From NCBI GenBank assembly GCA_964413425.1, contig CAYPST010000049.1:1-28999 (forward strand): a stretch of DNA of 28,999 bases. Direction: 5' to 3'. Numbering within the stretch: the stretch's first letter is position 1; every line of letters starts with the position of its first letter. Shown here one piece after another: positions 16,228-23,525 of this stretch. The stretch comes from DATFLS01 sp964413425. GTDB lineage: Bacteria > Fidelibacterota > JAANXI01. The position numbers were made by a program, and so were the translations under genes. A model generated the notes under the pieces. That model ran no database searches, was not told the origin of the DNA, and worked only from the letters and a program-made list of their open reading frames with translations.

Positions 16228-17019
16228 ATGCGAAAGTTCTTTTGCTTGATTCCGTTCATTTTTATCGCTGTGCTGTCCGGTTGTTCGGAGTCCCGGGAAT
16301 CCGAATGGGAACTGGTGTGGTCCGATGAATTCGAGTATCAAGGACTGCCGGACCAGACCAAATGGGGATACGAAGTGGGATATATTCGCAATAACGAGCT
16401 GCAGTATTATACCGAACGGCGTTCTGAAAACGGCCGGGTAGAAGACGGCACCTTAATCATCGAAGCCAGGCGGGATAGCTGGCAGGGACATGAGTATACC
16501 TCGGCAAGTTTACGGACGAAAAATACGGCGACCTGGCAGTATGGTCGCATTGAGGTGAAGGCAAAGCTGCCCACCGGGAACGGCATGTGGCCGGCCATCT
16601 GGATGCTTGGGACAAACATCGATGATGTCGGCTGGCCTGCGTGCGGGGAAATTGACATCATGGAAAACGTGGGTTTCGACCCGGACAGAATACATGCGAA
16701 TGTCCATACTGAAGCTTACAACCACGTGAAAGGCACCAGCAAGGGAAACAGTATTATTGTTTCTGCACCTTACGATAATTACCACGTGTATGCCATTGAG
16801 TGGGATGCAGATAAGATCGACTTCTTTGTGGATGATCGGCAATACTTTACATTTGAAAACGAAGGTACCGGTGACGCCGTCTGGCCGTTCGACCAGCCGT
16901 TTTATCTGATTATCAATGCGGCCGTCGGCGGTTCCTGGGGCGGACAGCAGGGCGTGGATGACAGCATCTTTCCGCAGCAGTATTTCATTGATTATGTGCG
17001 GGTGTATCAACAGAGATAG
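16228..17019 (+). CDS. Glycoside hydrolase family 16 lipoprotein (laminarinase/beta-glucanase type)
   Basis: This 263-residue protein has a lipoprotein signal with lipobox LSGC (Cys19) followed by SESRES. The GH16 jelly roll spans the rest, from LVWSDEFEYQG to YFIDYVRVYQ. The catalytic motif EIDIME gives nucleophile Glu141, Asp143 and acid/base Glu146; the inserted Met in ExDxME is typical of the laminarinase (beta-1,3-glucanase) branch. Supporting motifs are YGRIEVKAKLP, GMWPAIWMLG and INAAVGGSWGG. ATG 16228 follows GAGGAAGAG and begins the signal peptide, so the longer frame from 16150 is rejected. It is predicted to be anchored in the outer membrane or periplasm and to act on beta-1,3- or mixed-linkage glucans. 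Confidence 0.93.
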   Translation: MRKFFCLIPFIFIAVLSGCSESRESEWELVWSDEFEYQGLPDQTKWGYEVGYIRNNELQYYTERRSENGRVEDGTLIIEARRDSWQGHEYTSASLRTKNTATWQYGRIEVKAKLPTGNGMWPAIWMLGTNIDDVGWPACGEIDIMENVGFDPDRIHANVHTEAYNHVKGTSKGNSIIVSAPYDNYHVYAIEWDADKIDFFVDDRQYFTFENEGTGDAVWPFDQPFYLIINAAVGGSWGGQQGVDDSIFPQQYFIDYVRVYQQR

Positions 17020-17193
17020 ACGACAGTACGGCAAGGTTGAAAACGCAGAGATCGCTACAGCGGCGCCCCTTTCCAGAGTATTCGAAAGTATTTCGCTTCT
17101 GAAAAATTAGTTGAACTCTGGAAGACATTGGATACTTTAATAGGAGGAAGGCTCCAGGAAGCATTCCAATACTAAATCGATCGGGAGGATAAT

Positions 17194-17520
17194 ATGGATT
17201 CGGAGCTCCGGGGTGTTGAGGAAATTATGGACAATATGGACGCACTGACCGAGGAGGCCAGGCACCTGCTGGAAACCAGGAATGTGCCGATTTATGAGTT
17301 ATTTACGCCCGAATTTATGCACGAGTATACCGATTTCACGGATGTACAGTCTATGTTTGATTCCAGTGAATTTCCGATTCACTCGGCCGAAGATTTCAAT
17401 TCGATCCCGGACGATCAATGGGACGCTTTCATTGCCTGCAATACCGATTTTTCCGAGTGGTTTGAGATGCTGCAGACAGCGGTAGAGGAATGGGTGGAGC
17501 ATCAGTTAGAAGGCCGGTGA
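17194..17520 (+). CDS. Small acidic hypothetical protein
   Basis: A 108-residue soluble protein with no signal peptide or membrane segment. It is strongly acidic and rich in Asp, Glu, Phe and Trp (for example DDQWDAFIACNTDFSEWFEML), and looks mostly helical. CGGGAGG lies 8-9 nt upstream of the ATG, which supports it as a real gene. I do not recognise a family. It follows the GH16 gene by 174 bp and is convergent with the mod remnant. A small hairpin CCCGG-AAA-CCGGG (17524-17536) without a T-tract lies just after the stop. Confidence 0.65.
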   Translation: MDSELRGVEEIMDNMDALTEEARHLLETRNVPIYELFTPEFMHEYTDFTDVQSMFDSSEFPIHSAEDFNSIPDDQWDAFIACNTDFSEWFEMLQTAVEEWVEHQLEGR

Positions 17521-17600
17521 ATGCCCGGAAACCGGGTAAAAGTTCGCCGAAGCAGCCCTTGTCGTTAGCCGTGTCCCTTCCGCTGTGAATGAAAGAATGT

Positions 17601-18262
17601 TTATCCGTCCCCTGCCTCCAGTATTCTCCAGGAGGCGGTTTTAATTATCAGGTATACTTCTTTGCCGGATGTGAGCTCCATCTCCCGGCAGGACCGTTCG
17701 GTGACCTCCACCACCAGGTTGGGAACGCTCCGTGCCAGTGCGAGCGTGGCCAGATTCAGTGTCCCGGTCGATTGAATATCCGTAATACGAGCCGGCAGGA
17801 TATTGCGGGCGGAGAGGCCTTCGGGGCGATGATTTCCCAGGATGATATCATACGCCGCGATCCCTATCAGCAATTTGTTTCCGGGCGACCCGGTCACCCG
17901 GGGAGTAACGATCTGCACCGGCGAATCATCATCTCCCAGCCGGAGGATACTGGTCTCCTCTTCATGTGTGTCAATCACCGCTTGAAAGATATTCTGAAAG
18001 CCTTCCCGGTCGGCCACCGGAAAAACCTCCGGATCGGTTAACACCGCCTGCGGTTCGCCCCGAGCCTTGATTTCTCCTTGTTTGAGCACCAGCAAATCGT
18101 CACAGAGCGCCTGCACCTCGACCGGGTCGTGCGACACCACTAGCATCGGGATCCGGAATTCCTCTTTGATCCGGTGGAGGAACGGCAGGATCTTATATCG
18201 CAGGGCAAGGTCCAGCGATGCCAGGGGTTCATCCAGCAGCAGCAGAGCGGGACCGGAGCCAC
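17601..18262 (-). pseudogene. modC: 'modC: C-terminal part of molybdate ABC transporter ATPase
   Basis: On the minus strand the frame reads GSGPALLLLDEPLASLDLALR, a ModC Walker B and D-loop. The H-loop region (MLVVSHDPVEVQALCDDLL) and a TOBE (molybdate-binding) domain follow to the stop. The Walker A, Q-loop and ABC signature, about the first 130 residues of a roughly 350-residue family, are missing. The frame upstream of GSGP reads instead into the ModA remnant in another phase, so the gene was cut and joined near 18251-18265. Without Walker A it cannot hydrolyse ATP. An assembly collapse could give the same picture. Confidence 0.85.
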
Positions 18263-18784
18263 ACGGTCTTTTACCAGGTGCCACAGCGTCCCGTCGTGTA
18301 TGGAGATCGATTCCAACCAGGATTTCGCATACCGGCCGGCCGGGACCGCCTCCGGATTGGCCAGGGAGAGGTATTTGTATTCCGGAGATGCCAGGTCCGC
18401 CTGGCGTGTCAGATTCCAGCGGCTGTTCCGGCTCGCAATCACCACCAGACTATTGGAGAGAAAGGTCCGGCGGGAATCTTTCGCCAGCACACCGGCTTTC
18501 CGGACATAATCCATCCACTGTTCGCTGGCGCTGAGATAGACATCCGCTTTCGGCGCCGCCACCAGCTGCCGGGCCAGCACGTTGGAGCCGGCGAAGTTGT
18601 AAGTGATATTCACCGGATCAGACTCTTCATATGCCTGCCCGACTTCTGTCAGCACATCCTGCAGACTGGCGGCGGCGAATATCATCAGCTGAGTCGGCTT
18701 TCTCGCGGAGGATCGATCCCCGTCAGGAGAACACCAGGTGGCGAACAGAATCAGCAGGACTGCAACAAAGGCTTGAAGTCTCAT
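18252..18784 (-). pseudogene. modA: modA': N-terminal part of molybdate-binding protein, joined out of frame to modC
   Basis: The minus-strand frame begins MRLQAFVAVLLILFATWCS (signal or lipoprotein-like). It continues with the ModA signature LMIFAAASLQDVLTEVGQAYE, then ITYNFAGSNVLARQL, ADVYLSASEQWMDYV and NPEAVPAGRYAKSWLES. After KDRVAP (about residue 176 of a usual 250) it runs out of frame through modC sequence as a Cys- and Trp-rich tail. The last third of ModA and all of ModB are missing. The periplasmic protein cannot be complete, so the operon is judged non-functional. Confidence 0.85.
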
Positions 18785-18806
18785 AAATTTCTCGGCATAC
18801 AATCTT

Positions 18807-18835
18807 ATACTGTGATGTTTGATTCAAACGGTCAA
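18807..18835 (-). promoter_or_regulatory. Possible modA' promoter with a palindrome in the spacer
   Basis: Read on the minus strand, TTGACC (18830-18835) precedes a 17-bp spacer and a weak CAGTAT (18807-18812). The spacer contains the inverted repeat GTTTGA-A-TCAAAC (18817-18829), a plausible operator. The -10 match is poor. Confidence 0.35.
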
Positions 18836-19161
18836 AAATACGAGCTCCAGAGAGAAGGCCAAAGTGAAATTCCGGAATAAGGAGGAAGGCGTTCCGGAGC
18901 CCTTGCCAAAAGGGTGGGGTCCTTGCGCTATGGAGCCGTAGCAAAAAATAGTACCTGGCTGATACCCGACAGTCAGGAGAAATACCGGAAACACTCCTGA
19001 GACGAGGAGAGAGAGATCGCCATCTCTTTTCAATTGTCCTTTGAGAGGGGCGGAGACCAGTCTTGTGAACTTCAGAACCTTCCCGTGACCTTGTGATGGG
19101 ATGCTTTCACCAGGTCCTGCATTCTCCGGGAAAGTAAAAGCCGTCTCACCAGGCGTGGATT
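18836..19161. other. Intergenic region between mod remnant and HU-like gene
   Basis: I see no gene. Around 18891-18945 there are short complementary blocks (CCCTT/AAGGG, GCTA/TAGC) similar in style to the mini-hairpin family. Open frames on the minus strand lack a ribosome binding site. Confidence 0.35.
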
Positions 19162-19548
19162 CTATTCCTTCACTTTCCGGAAGGCGGCCTTTTGTAAGGT
19201 CGATTTGAACTGCTTGCTGGCCCGGAATGAGATCAGCAGGTTCCGGATCTTGCGTGGGGAGACTTCTCCCGGTGTGTCTGCACCGGAGGCGCGCACCCGA
19301 ACACTGAACGATCCGATTTCCCCCAGGTCGACCACATATCCCTGCAGCAGGTATTCCGAAATGATGTGGAACAGTGCCTGGAACAGACCGATGGTATCCG
19401 CACTGCTCATTGTGGAACGGCGGCTGATCTCCTCAGCCAAATCCCGGGTGTTTCGCCTCCCCCGGCTGCGAACGACTGGGTAGTATTTTCTGGGTGCCTC
19501 CGGTTTTCCCGGATGAATGCGGCCTATGATTCTGTATGGTATAGTCAT
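19162..19548 (-). CDS. HU/IHF-like DNA-binding protein (Bacteroidota type)
   Basis: This 128-residue protein has a short N-terminal extension (MTIPYRIIGRIHPGKPEAPRK) typical of the HU-related proteins of Bacteroidota. The HU fold follows: TRDLAEEISRRSTMSSADTIGLF (helices), YVVDLGEIGSFSVRVRASG (DNA-binding beta region) and a basic tail with FRASKQFKSTL. AGGA lies 8 bp upstream of the ATG on the minus strand. It probably shapes or compacts DNA as a dimer. It is divergent from the D-lactate dehydrogenase-like gene. Confidence 0.85.
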   Translation of the reverse strand: MTIPYRIIGRIHPGKPEAPRKYYPVVRSRGRRNTRDLAEEISRRSTMSSADTIGLFQALFHIISEYLLQGYVVDLGEIGSFSVRVRASGADTPGEVSPRKIRNLLISFRASKQFKSTLQKAAFRKVKE

Positions 19549-19674
19549 CTCACTATTCCTTATACTGTTGAGAGATTAGGTGTGTAACTTTTTGCGCTGG
19601 CCAGGTGAATACGGCAAGCGCATTTTCCGACAGTGCATATAACAAGATATGAAAAAAAGTGTATACTGCCACGT

Positions 19675-19702
19675 TTGAATTCTTCGCCGCAGTTCTTACT
19701 AT
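19675..19702 (+). promoter_or_regulatory. Putative promoter of the 2-hydroxyacid dehydrogenase gene
   Basis: TTGAAT (19675-19680), a 16-bp spacer and TACTAT (19697-19702) stand about 43 bp before the ATG at 19746, in the divergent region. Match to consensus is moderate. Confidence 0.45.
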
Positions 19703-19745
19703 AGAACAGGTAAACAGAAATAAACAAGATGGTGGGAGTCCATAG

Positions 19746-20759
19746 ATGAAAGTCGCCGTATTCAGTACCAAATCCTATGATAGGGAATTTTTTGAACGGG
19801 CCAATACAGAGTTCCGGCATGACTTGACGTTTTACGAACCCAGGCTGACCCGGGAAACCAGCACGCTGGCGGCGGAGTTTCCCTGTGTCTGCGCTTTTGT
19901 CAACGATGAATTGGATGCCGGGGTATTGTTGAGCCTGGCCCGGCAGGGCACGGAACTGATTGCCTTGCGCAGTGCAGGCTTCAATCATGTGGATCTGGAG
20001 GCAGCCCGGGATCTCGACCTGACGGTGGTGCGGGTGCCGGCCTATTCTCCGGAAGCCGTGGCTGAGCACACCATCGGTCTTATCATGGCGTTGAACCGGA
20101 AAATTCACCGGGCCTACGCCAGGGTCCGGGAAGGAAACTTTTCACTGGAGGGCTTGCTGGGCTTCGACCTCCACCAGCAGACGGTGGGGATCATCGGCAC
20201 AGGCAAGATAGGCGCCCAGGTGGCGAAGATTCTCCACGGCTTCGGCTGCCGGATCCTGGCGTATGATCCTGCTCCCAATGAAGACGCCCTGCAGTACAAC
20301 GTCGATTATGTTCCGCTGGATACTCTGTTTGCGGAGTCGAATATTATCACGCTGCATTGCCCGCTGGTGTCGGGAACGCACCATATCATCAATGCCGAGT
20401 CCATCAGCAAAATGCAAAAGGGGGCCATGCTGATTAACACCAGCCGGGGGGCGCTTATCGATACCAGAGCGGTTATCGATGCTCTGAAAACCGGGAAACT
20501 GGCCTCGCTGGGATTAGATGTGTACGAAGAGGAGGCCGGGTTATTCTTCGAAGACAAGTCGGAACAGGTGATTCTGGACGATCTGTTCGCCCGGCTGCTG
20601 ACCTTTCCGAATGTGATTGTCACCGGGCACCAGGGGTTTTTCACCAGAAGTGCGCTGGAGAACATTGCGGAAACGACGCTGTCCAATATTGGCGAGTACG
20701 AGGAGAATGGGAAGTGCCGGAACGAGATCGATATTGAGCAGCTCAGGAGGAGCGCCTGA
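19746..20759 (+). CDS. D-lactate dehydrogenase-like D-2-hydroxyacid dehydrogenase
   Basis: This 337-residue cytoplasmic enzyme reduces 2-keto acids to D-2-hydroxy acids with NADH. The Rossmann loop is GTGKIG (residues 151-156). The catalytic set is Arg234 (NTSRGALIDT), a Glu in LDVYEEE (257-263) and His295 (GHQGFFT). The extended SAGFNHVDLEAA and the EEEAGLFFED segment match the fermentative D-lactate dehydrogenase branch (LdhA type) rather than 3-phosphoglycerate or glyoxylate enzymes. GGGAG lies before the ATG. Length is normal. It stands alone, with its own likely promoter. Confidence 0.9.
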   Translation: MKVAVFSTKSYDREFFERANTEFRHDLTFYEPRLTRETSTLAAEFPCVCAFVNDELDAGVLLSLARQGTELIALRSAGFNHVDLEAARDLDLTVVRVPAYSPEAVAEHTIGLIMALNRKIHRAYARVREGNFSLEGLLGFDLHQQTVGIIGTGKIGAQVAKILHGFGCRILAYDPAPNEDALQYNVDYVPLDTLFAESNIITLHCPLVSGTHHIINAESISKMQKGAMLINTSRGALIDTRAVIDALKTGKLASLGLDVYEEEAGLFFEDKSEQVILDDLFARLLTFPNVIVTGHQGFFTRSALENIAETTLSNIGEYEENGKCRNEIDIEQLRRSA

Positions 20760-20897
20760 TCGGGAGTTATCTGTGTCGAAGTGCCCGGGAAACGGGGAAA
20801 ACACGCCGGATTGAAATAGTCACGTCTGAGCCTTATTCTTAAACAGTATACGGAAAAATAAAATATTGAACGCAGGCAACTGCCGGAGGGAAGAGCA

Positions 20898-21848
20898 ATG
20901 CGAGCGATGGTGATACAGAAGTTCGGTGGCCCCGAGGTTTTTACTCAACAGCAAATACCGACACCGGAGCCCGGGCCGGATGGAGTGCTGGTGAAGGTGC
21001 ACGCGACGTCGGTAAATCCGGTGGATTATAAGATCCGGCAGGCCGGCTCATGGGCGGGGGTGAAGCCTCCGGCAGTGATTGGATATGATGTCTCAGGGGT
21101 TGTGGAATCAGTGGGAAGTGAAGTTATGGAGTTTCGGAAGGGAGATGAAGTCTATTATACACCGGAGATCTTTGGCGGCGGACACGGGAGTTATGCCGAG
21201 TATCATGTGGCCCATGAATCCATTGTGTCCCGGAAACCGGCCAACCTGTCCCATGAAGAGGCGGCCGGCATCCCGCTGGCAGGGGGGACTGCCTGGGACG
21301 CCATCATAAACCGCGGATTGCTGGAAGTGGGCGAAACGGTGTTAATTCATGGTGCCGGAGGCGTGGGGTCACTGGCAGCCCAGATTGCACGCGCTGCCGG
21401 AGCACGGGTTCTGGTGACCTGCAGCGAATACATGGAAGACCTGATTACAGCGTGGGGCGCCTTACCGATTAGTTACCAGCATGAGGAGTTTGTCGACGTG
21501 GTCCAGGAGGAGACCGGCGGCGACGGAGTTGATCTGGTCTTTGACACGGTCGGCGGCGATACCATGAAACAGAGCCTGGAAGTCATCAAGGAATACGGCC
21601 GCATGGTGAATATCGTGGGGACCGATACCGGCTTGCGGGGAGCCAATCCGCTGAATCTCACCATTCATTATCTGTTTCTGCAGCGGGACCGGGCCACGCT
21701 GGATTCTCTGCGGAATCTTATTGAGCGCGGCCAGCTGGAGCCGGTCATCGATTCGGTGATGGAGCTCACGGAGGTCGCCGAAGCCCATGCCCGGTTGGAG
21801 AAGGGCGGAGTGAGGGGTAAGATCGTGCTGCGGGTTGCGGGGGATTAA
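20898..21848 (+). CDS. NADPH-dependent quinone oxidoreductase-like MDR protein
   Basis: This 316-residue protein belongs to the zinc-independent medium-chain dehydrogenase/reductase family. Motifs are MRAMVIQKFGGPEVF, VHATSVNPVDYKIR, PAVIGYDVSGVVESVG, GAGGVGSLAAQIARAAG (nucleotide-binding loop), DLVFDTVGGDT and GKIVLRV at the end. The structural zinc cysteines are absent, as expected for quinone or enal reductases. AGGGAAGAG precedes the ATG. The physiological substrate cannot be read from the sequence. Confidence 0.88.
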   Translation: MRAMVIQKFGGPEVFTQQQIPTPEPGPDGVLVKVHATSVNPVDYKIRQAGSWAGVKPPAVIGYDVSGVVESVGSEVMEFRKGDEVYYTPEIFGGGHGSYAEYHVAHESIVSRKPANLSHEEAAGIPLAGGTAWDAIINRGLLEVGETVLIHGAGGVGSLAAQIARAAGARVLVTCSEYMEDLITAWGALPISYQHEEFVDVVQEETGGDGVDLVFDTVGGDTMKQSLEVIKEYGRMVNIVGTDTGLRGANPLNLTIHYLFLQRDRATLDSLRNLIERGQLEPVIDSVMELTEVAEAHARLEKGGVRGKIVLRVAGD

Positions 21849-22272
21849 TTACGTACAGCTGATATTTGATATTCTTTCAGGTCCACCTGATTGGAAGTGC
21901 AGGGAGAAGAATCTGGAACAGGATAATCTTTTTTGCCAGAGAACAGAGAGGAAGAATAGGCAATCTGAGACATAAATGAACTGCGTTGACTGTTCTGACA
22001 ATAGCAAGTAATAAGAATATTCTTTTTTATGAGTCTTAATCTTACTCAGCCGGGGGGAAAGGAACACGGTGGGAACAGTGCTGTGGGGTAGTGGAAATGA
22101 AGGCGGAGTTGGTATGGCGAGACAACAACCTCCCTCGGTCCCTCTCCTTCCCCGTAGGGATGCCTTTGGCACGAAAGGAGAGGGATGCCCGTCCTGTCCC
22201 CTGCCAGGAAAAGACGTGTAAACAAAGTTAATAGTCATATTGATAATAAGCACTGGAAAGGAAGGACAATCT
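21849..22272. other. Intergenic region with a promoter-like element and a hairpin repeat
   Basis: The 424-bp gap has TTGACT (21986-21991), a 17-bp spacer and TAATAA (22009-22014). The 12-bp palindrome AAGAATATTCTT followed by T4 lies at 22013-22028, and a strong inverted repeat at 22140-22184. No ORF is convincing. Confidence 0.4.
22140..22184. repeat. Hairpin element with a nested mini-hairpin
   Basis: The arms CCCTCTCCTT (22140-22149) and AAGGAGAGGG (22175-22184) are exact reverse complements. Inside them lies TGCC-TTT-GGCA (22161-22171). The 20-nt block at 22156-22175 matches 28646-28665 at 19 of 20 positions. Confidence 0.75.
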
Positions 22273-22737
22273 ATGGCAATTGCCATCAAGAGTTCGGCAT
22301 TTGAACACGAAGGGATGATTCCCTCGAAGTTCACCTGTGACGGAGCGGATGTCTCGCCGCCGCTGGAGTGGACCGGAGTCCCGGAGGATGTGGACAGTCT
22401 GGTCCTGATTTCTGATGACCCGGATGCTCCCGGCAAAACCTGGGTGCACTGGGTCTTGTTCAATCTGTCCCCGGAGGTATCCTCTCTGGAAGAAGATATG
22501 CCCAAAGATAAGAAGCTCGACAGCGGCGCCGTCCAGGGTGTGACCGATTTTGGCAGAAATGGCTACGGTGGTCCCTGTCCGCCGGGCGGCACCCATCGCT
22601 ATTTCTTCAAACTGTATGCCCTGGATACCACGCTTGATCTGGGACCGAGCGCGAAGAAGAGTGATGTGGTGAAGGCCATGGAAGGGCACGTGCTCGCCGA
22701 AGGCCAGTTGATGGGGAAATATGCACGACAGCGATAG
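22273..22737 (+). CDS. YbhB/YbcL-type PEBP (Raf kinase inhibitor-like) protein
   Basis: This 154-residue protein has the phosphatidylethanolamine-binding protein fold. Motifs are FTCDGADVSPPLEW, the ligand-pocket DDPDAPGKTWVHWVLFNL, and GGPCPPGGTHRYFFKLYALD. No signal peptide is visible, so it is cytoplasmic, as in E. coli YbhB. ATG 22273 behind GGAAGGA is preferred over TTG 22240. Function of the bacterial family is poorly defined. Confidence 0.92.
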   Translation: MAIAIKSSAFEHEGMIPSKFTCDGADVSPPLEWTGVPEDVDSLVLISDDPDAPGKTWVHWVLFNLSPEVSSLEEDMPKDKKLDSGAVQGVTDFGRNGYGGPCPPGGTHRYFFKLYALDTTLDLGPSAKKSDVVKAMEGHVLAEGQLMGKYARQR

Positions 22738-22787
22738 AGTTATAGAGGCAGTGGGAACATGGATCTCTGGGCGCGCTGGAATAGGTG

Positions 22788-22840
22788 TCAAAACTCCAAA
22801 ACTCCAAAACTCAAAAATTCAAAAATTCAAAAACGCAAAA
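22788..22840. repeat. A-rich 8-bp tandem repeat
   Basis: Successive units of the type CAAAACTC, CAAAAATT and CAAAAACG run through this stretch about six times. It lies in the gap after the PEBP gene and encodes nothing recognisable. Confidence 0.65.
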
Positions 22841-22990
22841 GCCCTGCCCCTTCTCCCGGATAAATTGCCACTGAGTTGCACAGAGACATCCCTCTGACAT
22901 GTGGAGCCATGTGGAACGTGGGATCCATTGCCGAGGTGGGAAAGGGACAGAGAATTAATCAATCGCTAAAAGGATAAATATTCAACACGT

Positions 22991-23194
22991 ATGAATACAC
23001 CAGACCATGTGGCCAATATCGGCCCCGTAGAAAAACGAAAACGATTGAGCTTCGGCCTGTTTGCCCTCCTTATTGGAATTGTGCTCCTGAGCCTGGGATT
23101 TATCTTTGATGCGAGTCGGTGGTGGAGGCTTATTCTCTTAATACCCTTTTATCTGGCCGGATTGGGGATATTCCAGGCGAAAGAGGAGACCTGA
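22991..23194 (+). CDS. Small two-TM membrane protein
   Basis: This 67-residue protein has a basic N-terminus (EKRKRLSFG). Two hydrophobic segments (LFALLIGIVLLSLGFIF and LILLIPFYLAGLGIF) are separated by DASRWWR. Short inner-membrane proteins with the same NIGP...RKR...WWR...LGIFQA pattern are familiar in Bacteroidota-like genomes but have no known function. The ribosome binding site is weak: AAAGGA lies about 17 nt upstream. Confidence 0.7.
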   Translation: MNTPDHVANIGPVEKRKRLSFGLFALLIGIVLLSLGFIFDASRWWRLILLIPFYLAGLGIFQAKEET

Positions 23195-23205
23195 GTAGCC
23201 CTGGC

Positions 23206-23224
23206 ATCACGCGGGTCGCGTGAT
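23206..23224. promoter_or_regulatory. Perfect 8-bp-stem hairpin/palindrome
   Basis: ATCACGCG-GGT-CGCGTGAT lies 11 bp after the stop of the small membrane protein and directly abuts the next ATG (23225). There is no T-tract, so it is not a standard terminator. It could be an operator or a translation-blocking hairpin. Confidence 0.55.
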
Positions 23225-23356
23225 ATGGATGAAGGGGAAGAACAAATCGAAGACGCCTCGCTGCTTCAGCAAATCCGAAAGCAGGCGAAAAAAGTGTACC
23301 GGGAGTCTCTGTTGTTCGGGGTTGGCCTGACAGCTCTTACTCTGTTGTTGCCATAA
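23225..23356 (+). CDS. Possible 43-residue tail-anchored micro-protein
   Basis: This short frame has an acidic N-terminus (MDEGEEQIEDASL), a basic helix (QQIRKQAKKVYRES) and a C-terminal hydrophobic stretch (LLFGVGLTALTLLLP). That order is typical of small tail-anchored proteins. No ribosome binding site is visible; the position where one would lie is inside the preceding hairpin. It could also be a gene remnant. It follows the small two-TM gene by 30 bp. Confidence 0.4.
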   Translation: MDEGEEQIEDASLLQQIRKQAKKVYRESLLFGVGLTALTLLLP

Positions 23357-23374
23357 TCTGTTATGAGCAGCGAA

Positions 23375-23430
23375 GTAGGCGGTAGGCAGTAGGCAGTGGG
23401 CAGTGGGCAGTGGGCAGTGGGCAGTGGGCA
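23375..23430. repeat. 7-bp tandem repeat array (8 units)
   Basis: Eight consecutive heptamers run GTAGGCG, GTAGGCA twice, then GTGGGCA five times. The last units are identical. It is non-coding and sits between the micro-ORF and the aconitase-like operon. Confidence 0.9.
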
Positions 23431-23525
23431 GAGAAGAGACAAGTGCTCACAAGATCCGGATGTTCGACTGTTTTATCCTTGGCTAATATGCGTTTTGTGA
23501 ATGTAATCTCCGGAGGCGAAGTTCT

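Noticed and set aside
15139..16341. 400-residue minus-strand open frame
   Set aside because: It is antisense to the DUF1080 fusion and crosses into the GH16 gene; its composition is His- and Ile-rich, typical of shadow frames.
17524..17536. CCCGG-AAA-CCGGG as an intrinsic terminator
   Set aside because: The stem is only 5 bp and no T-tract follows on either strand.
17589..18041. 150-residue plus-strand open frame
   Set aside because: It is the shadow of the ModC TOBE region on the other strand.
18218..18880. 220-residue plus-strand open frame over the mod remnant
   Set aside because: It lies antisense to clear ModA/ModC sequence, lacks a ribosome binding site and has no recognisable domain.
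18900..18950. tRNA or molybdenum-cofactor riboswitch upstream of modA'
   Set aside because: I could not form a cloverleaf or the expected conserved riboswitch core; only short stems are seen.
23375..23430. Possible CRISPR or iteron array
   Set aside because: Units are 7 bp without spacers, and no cas or replication gene is nearby.
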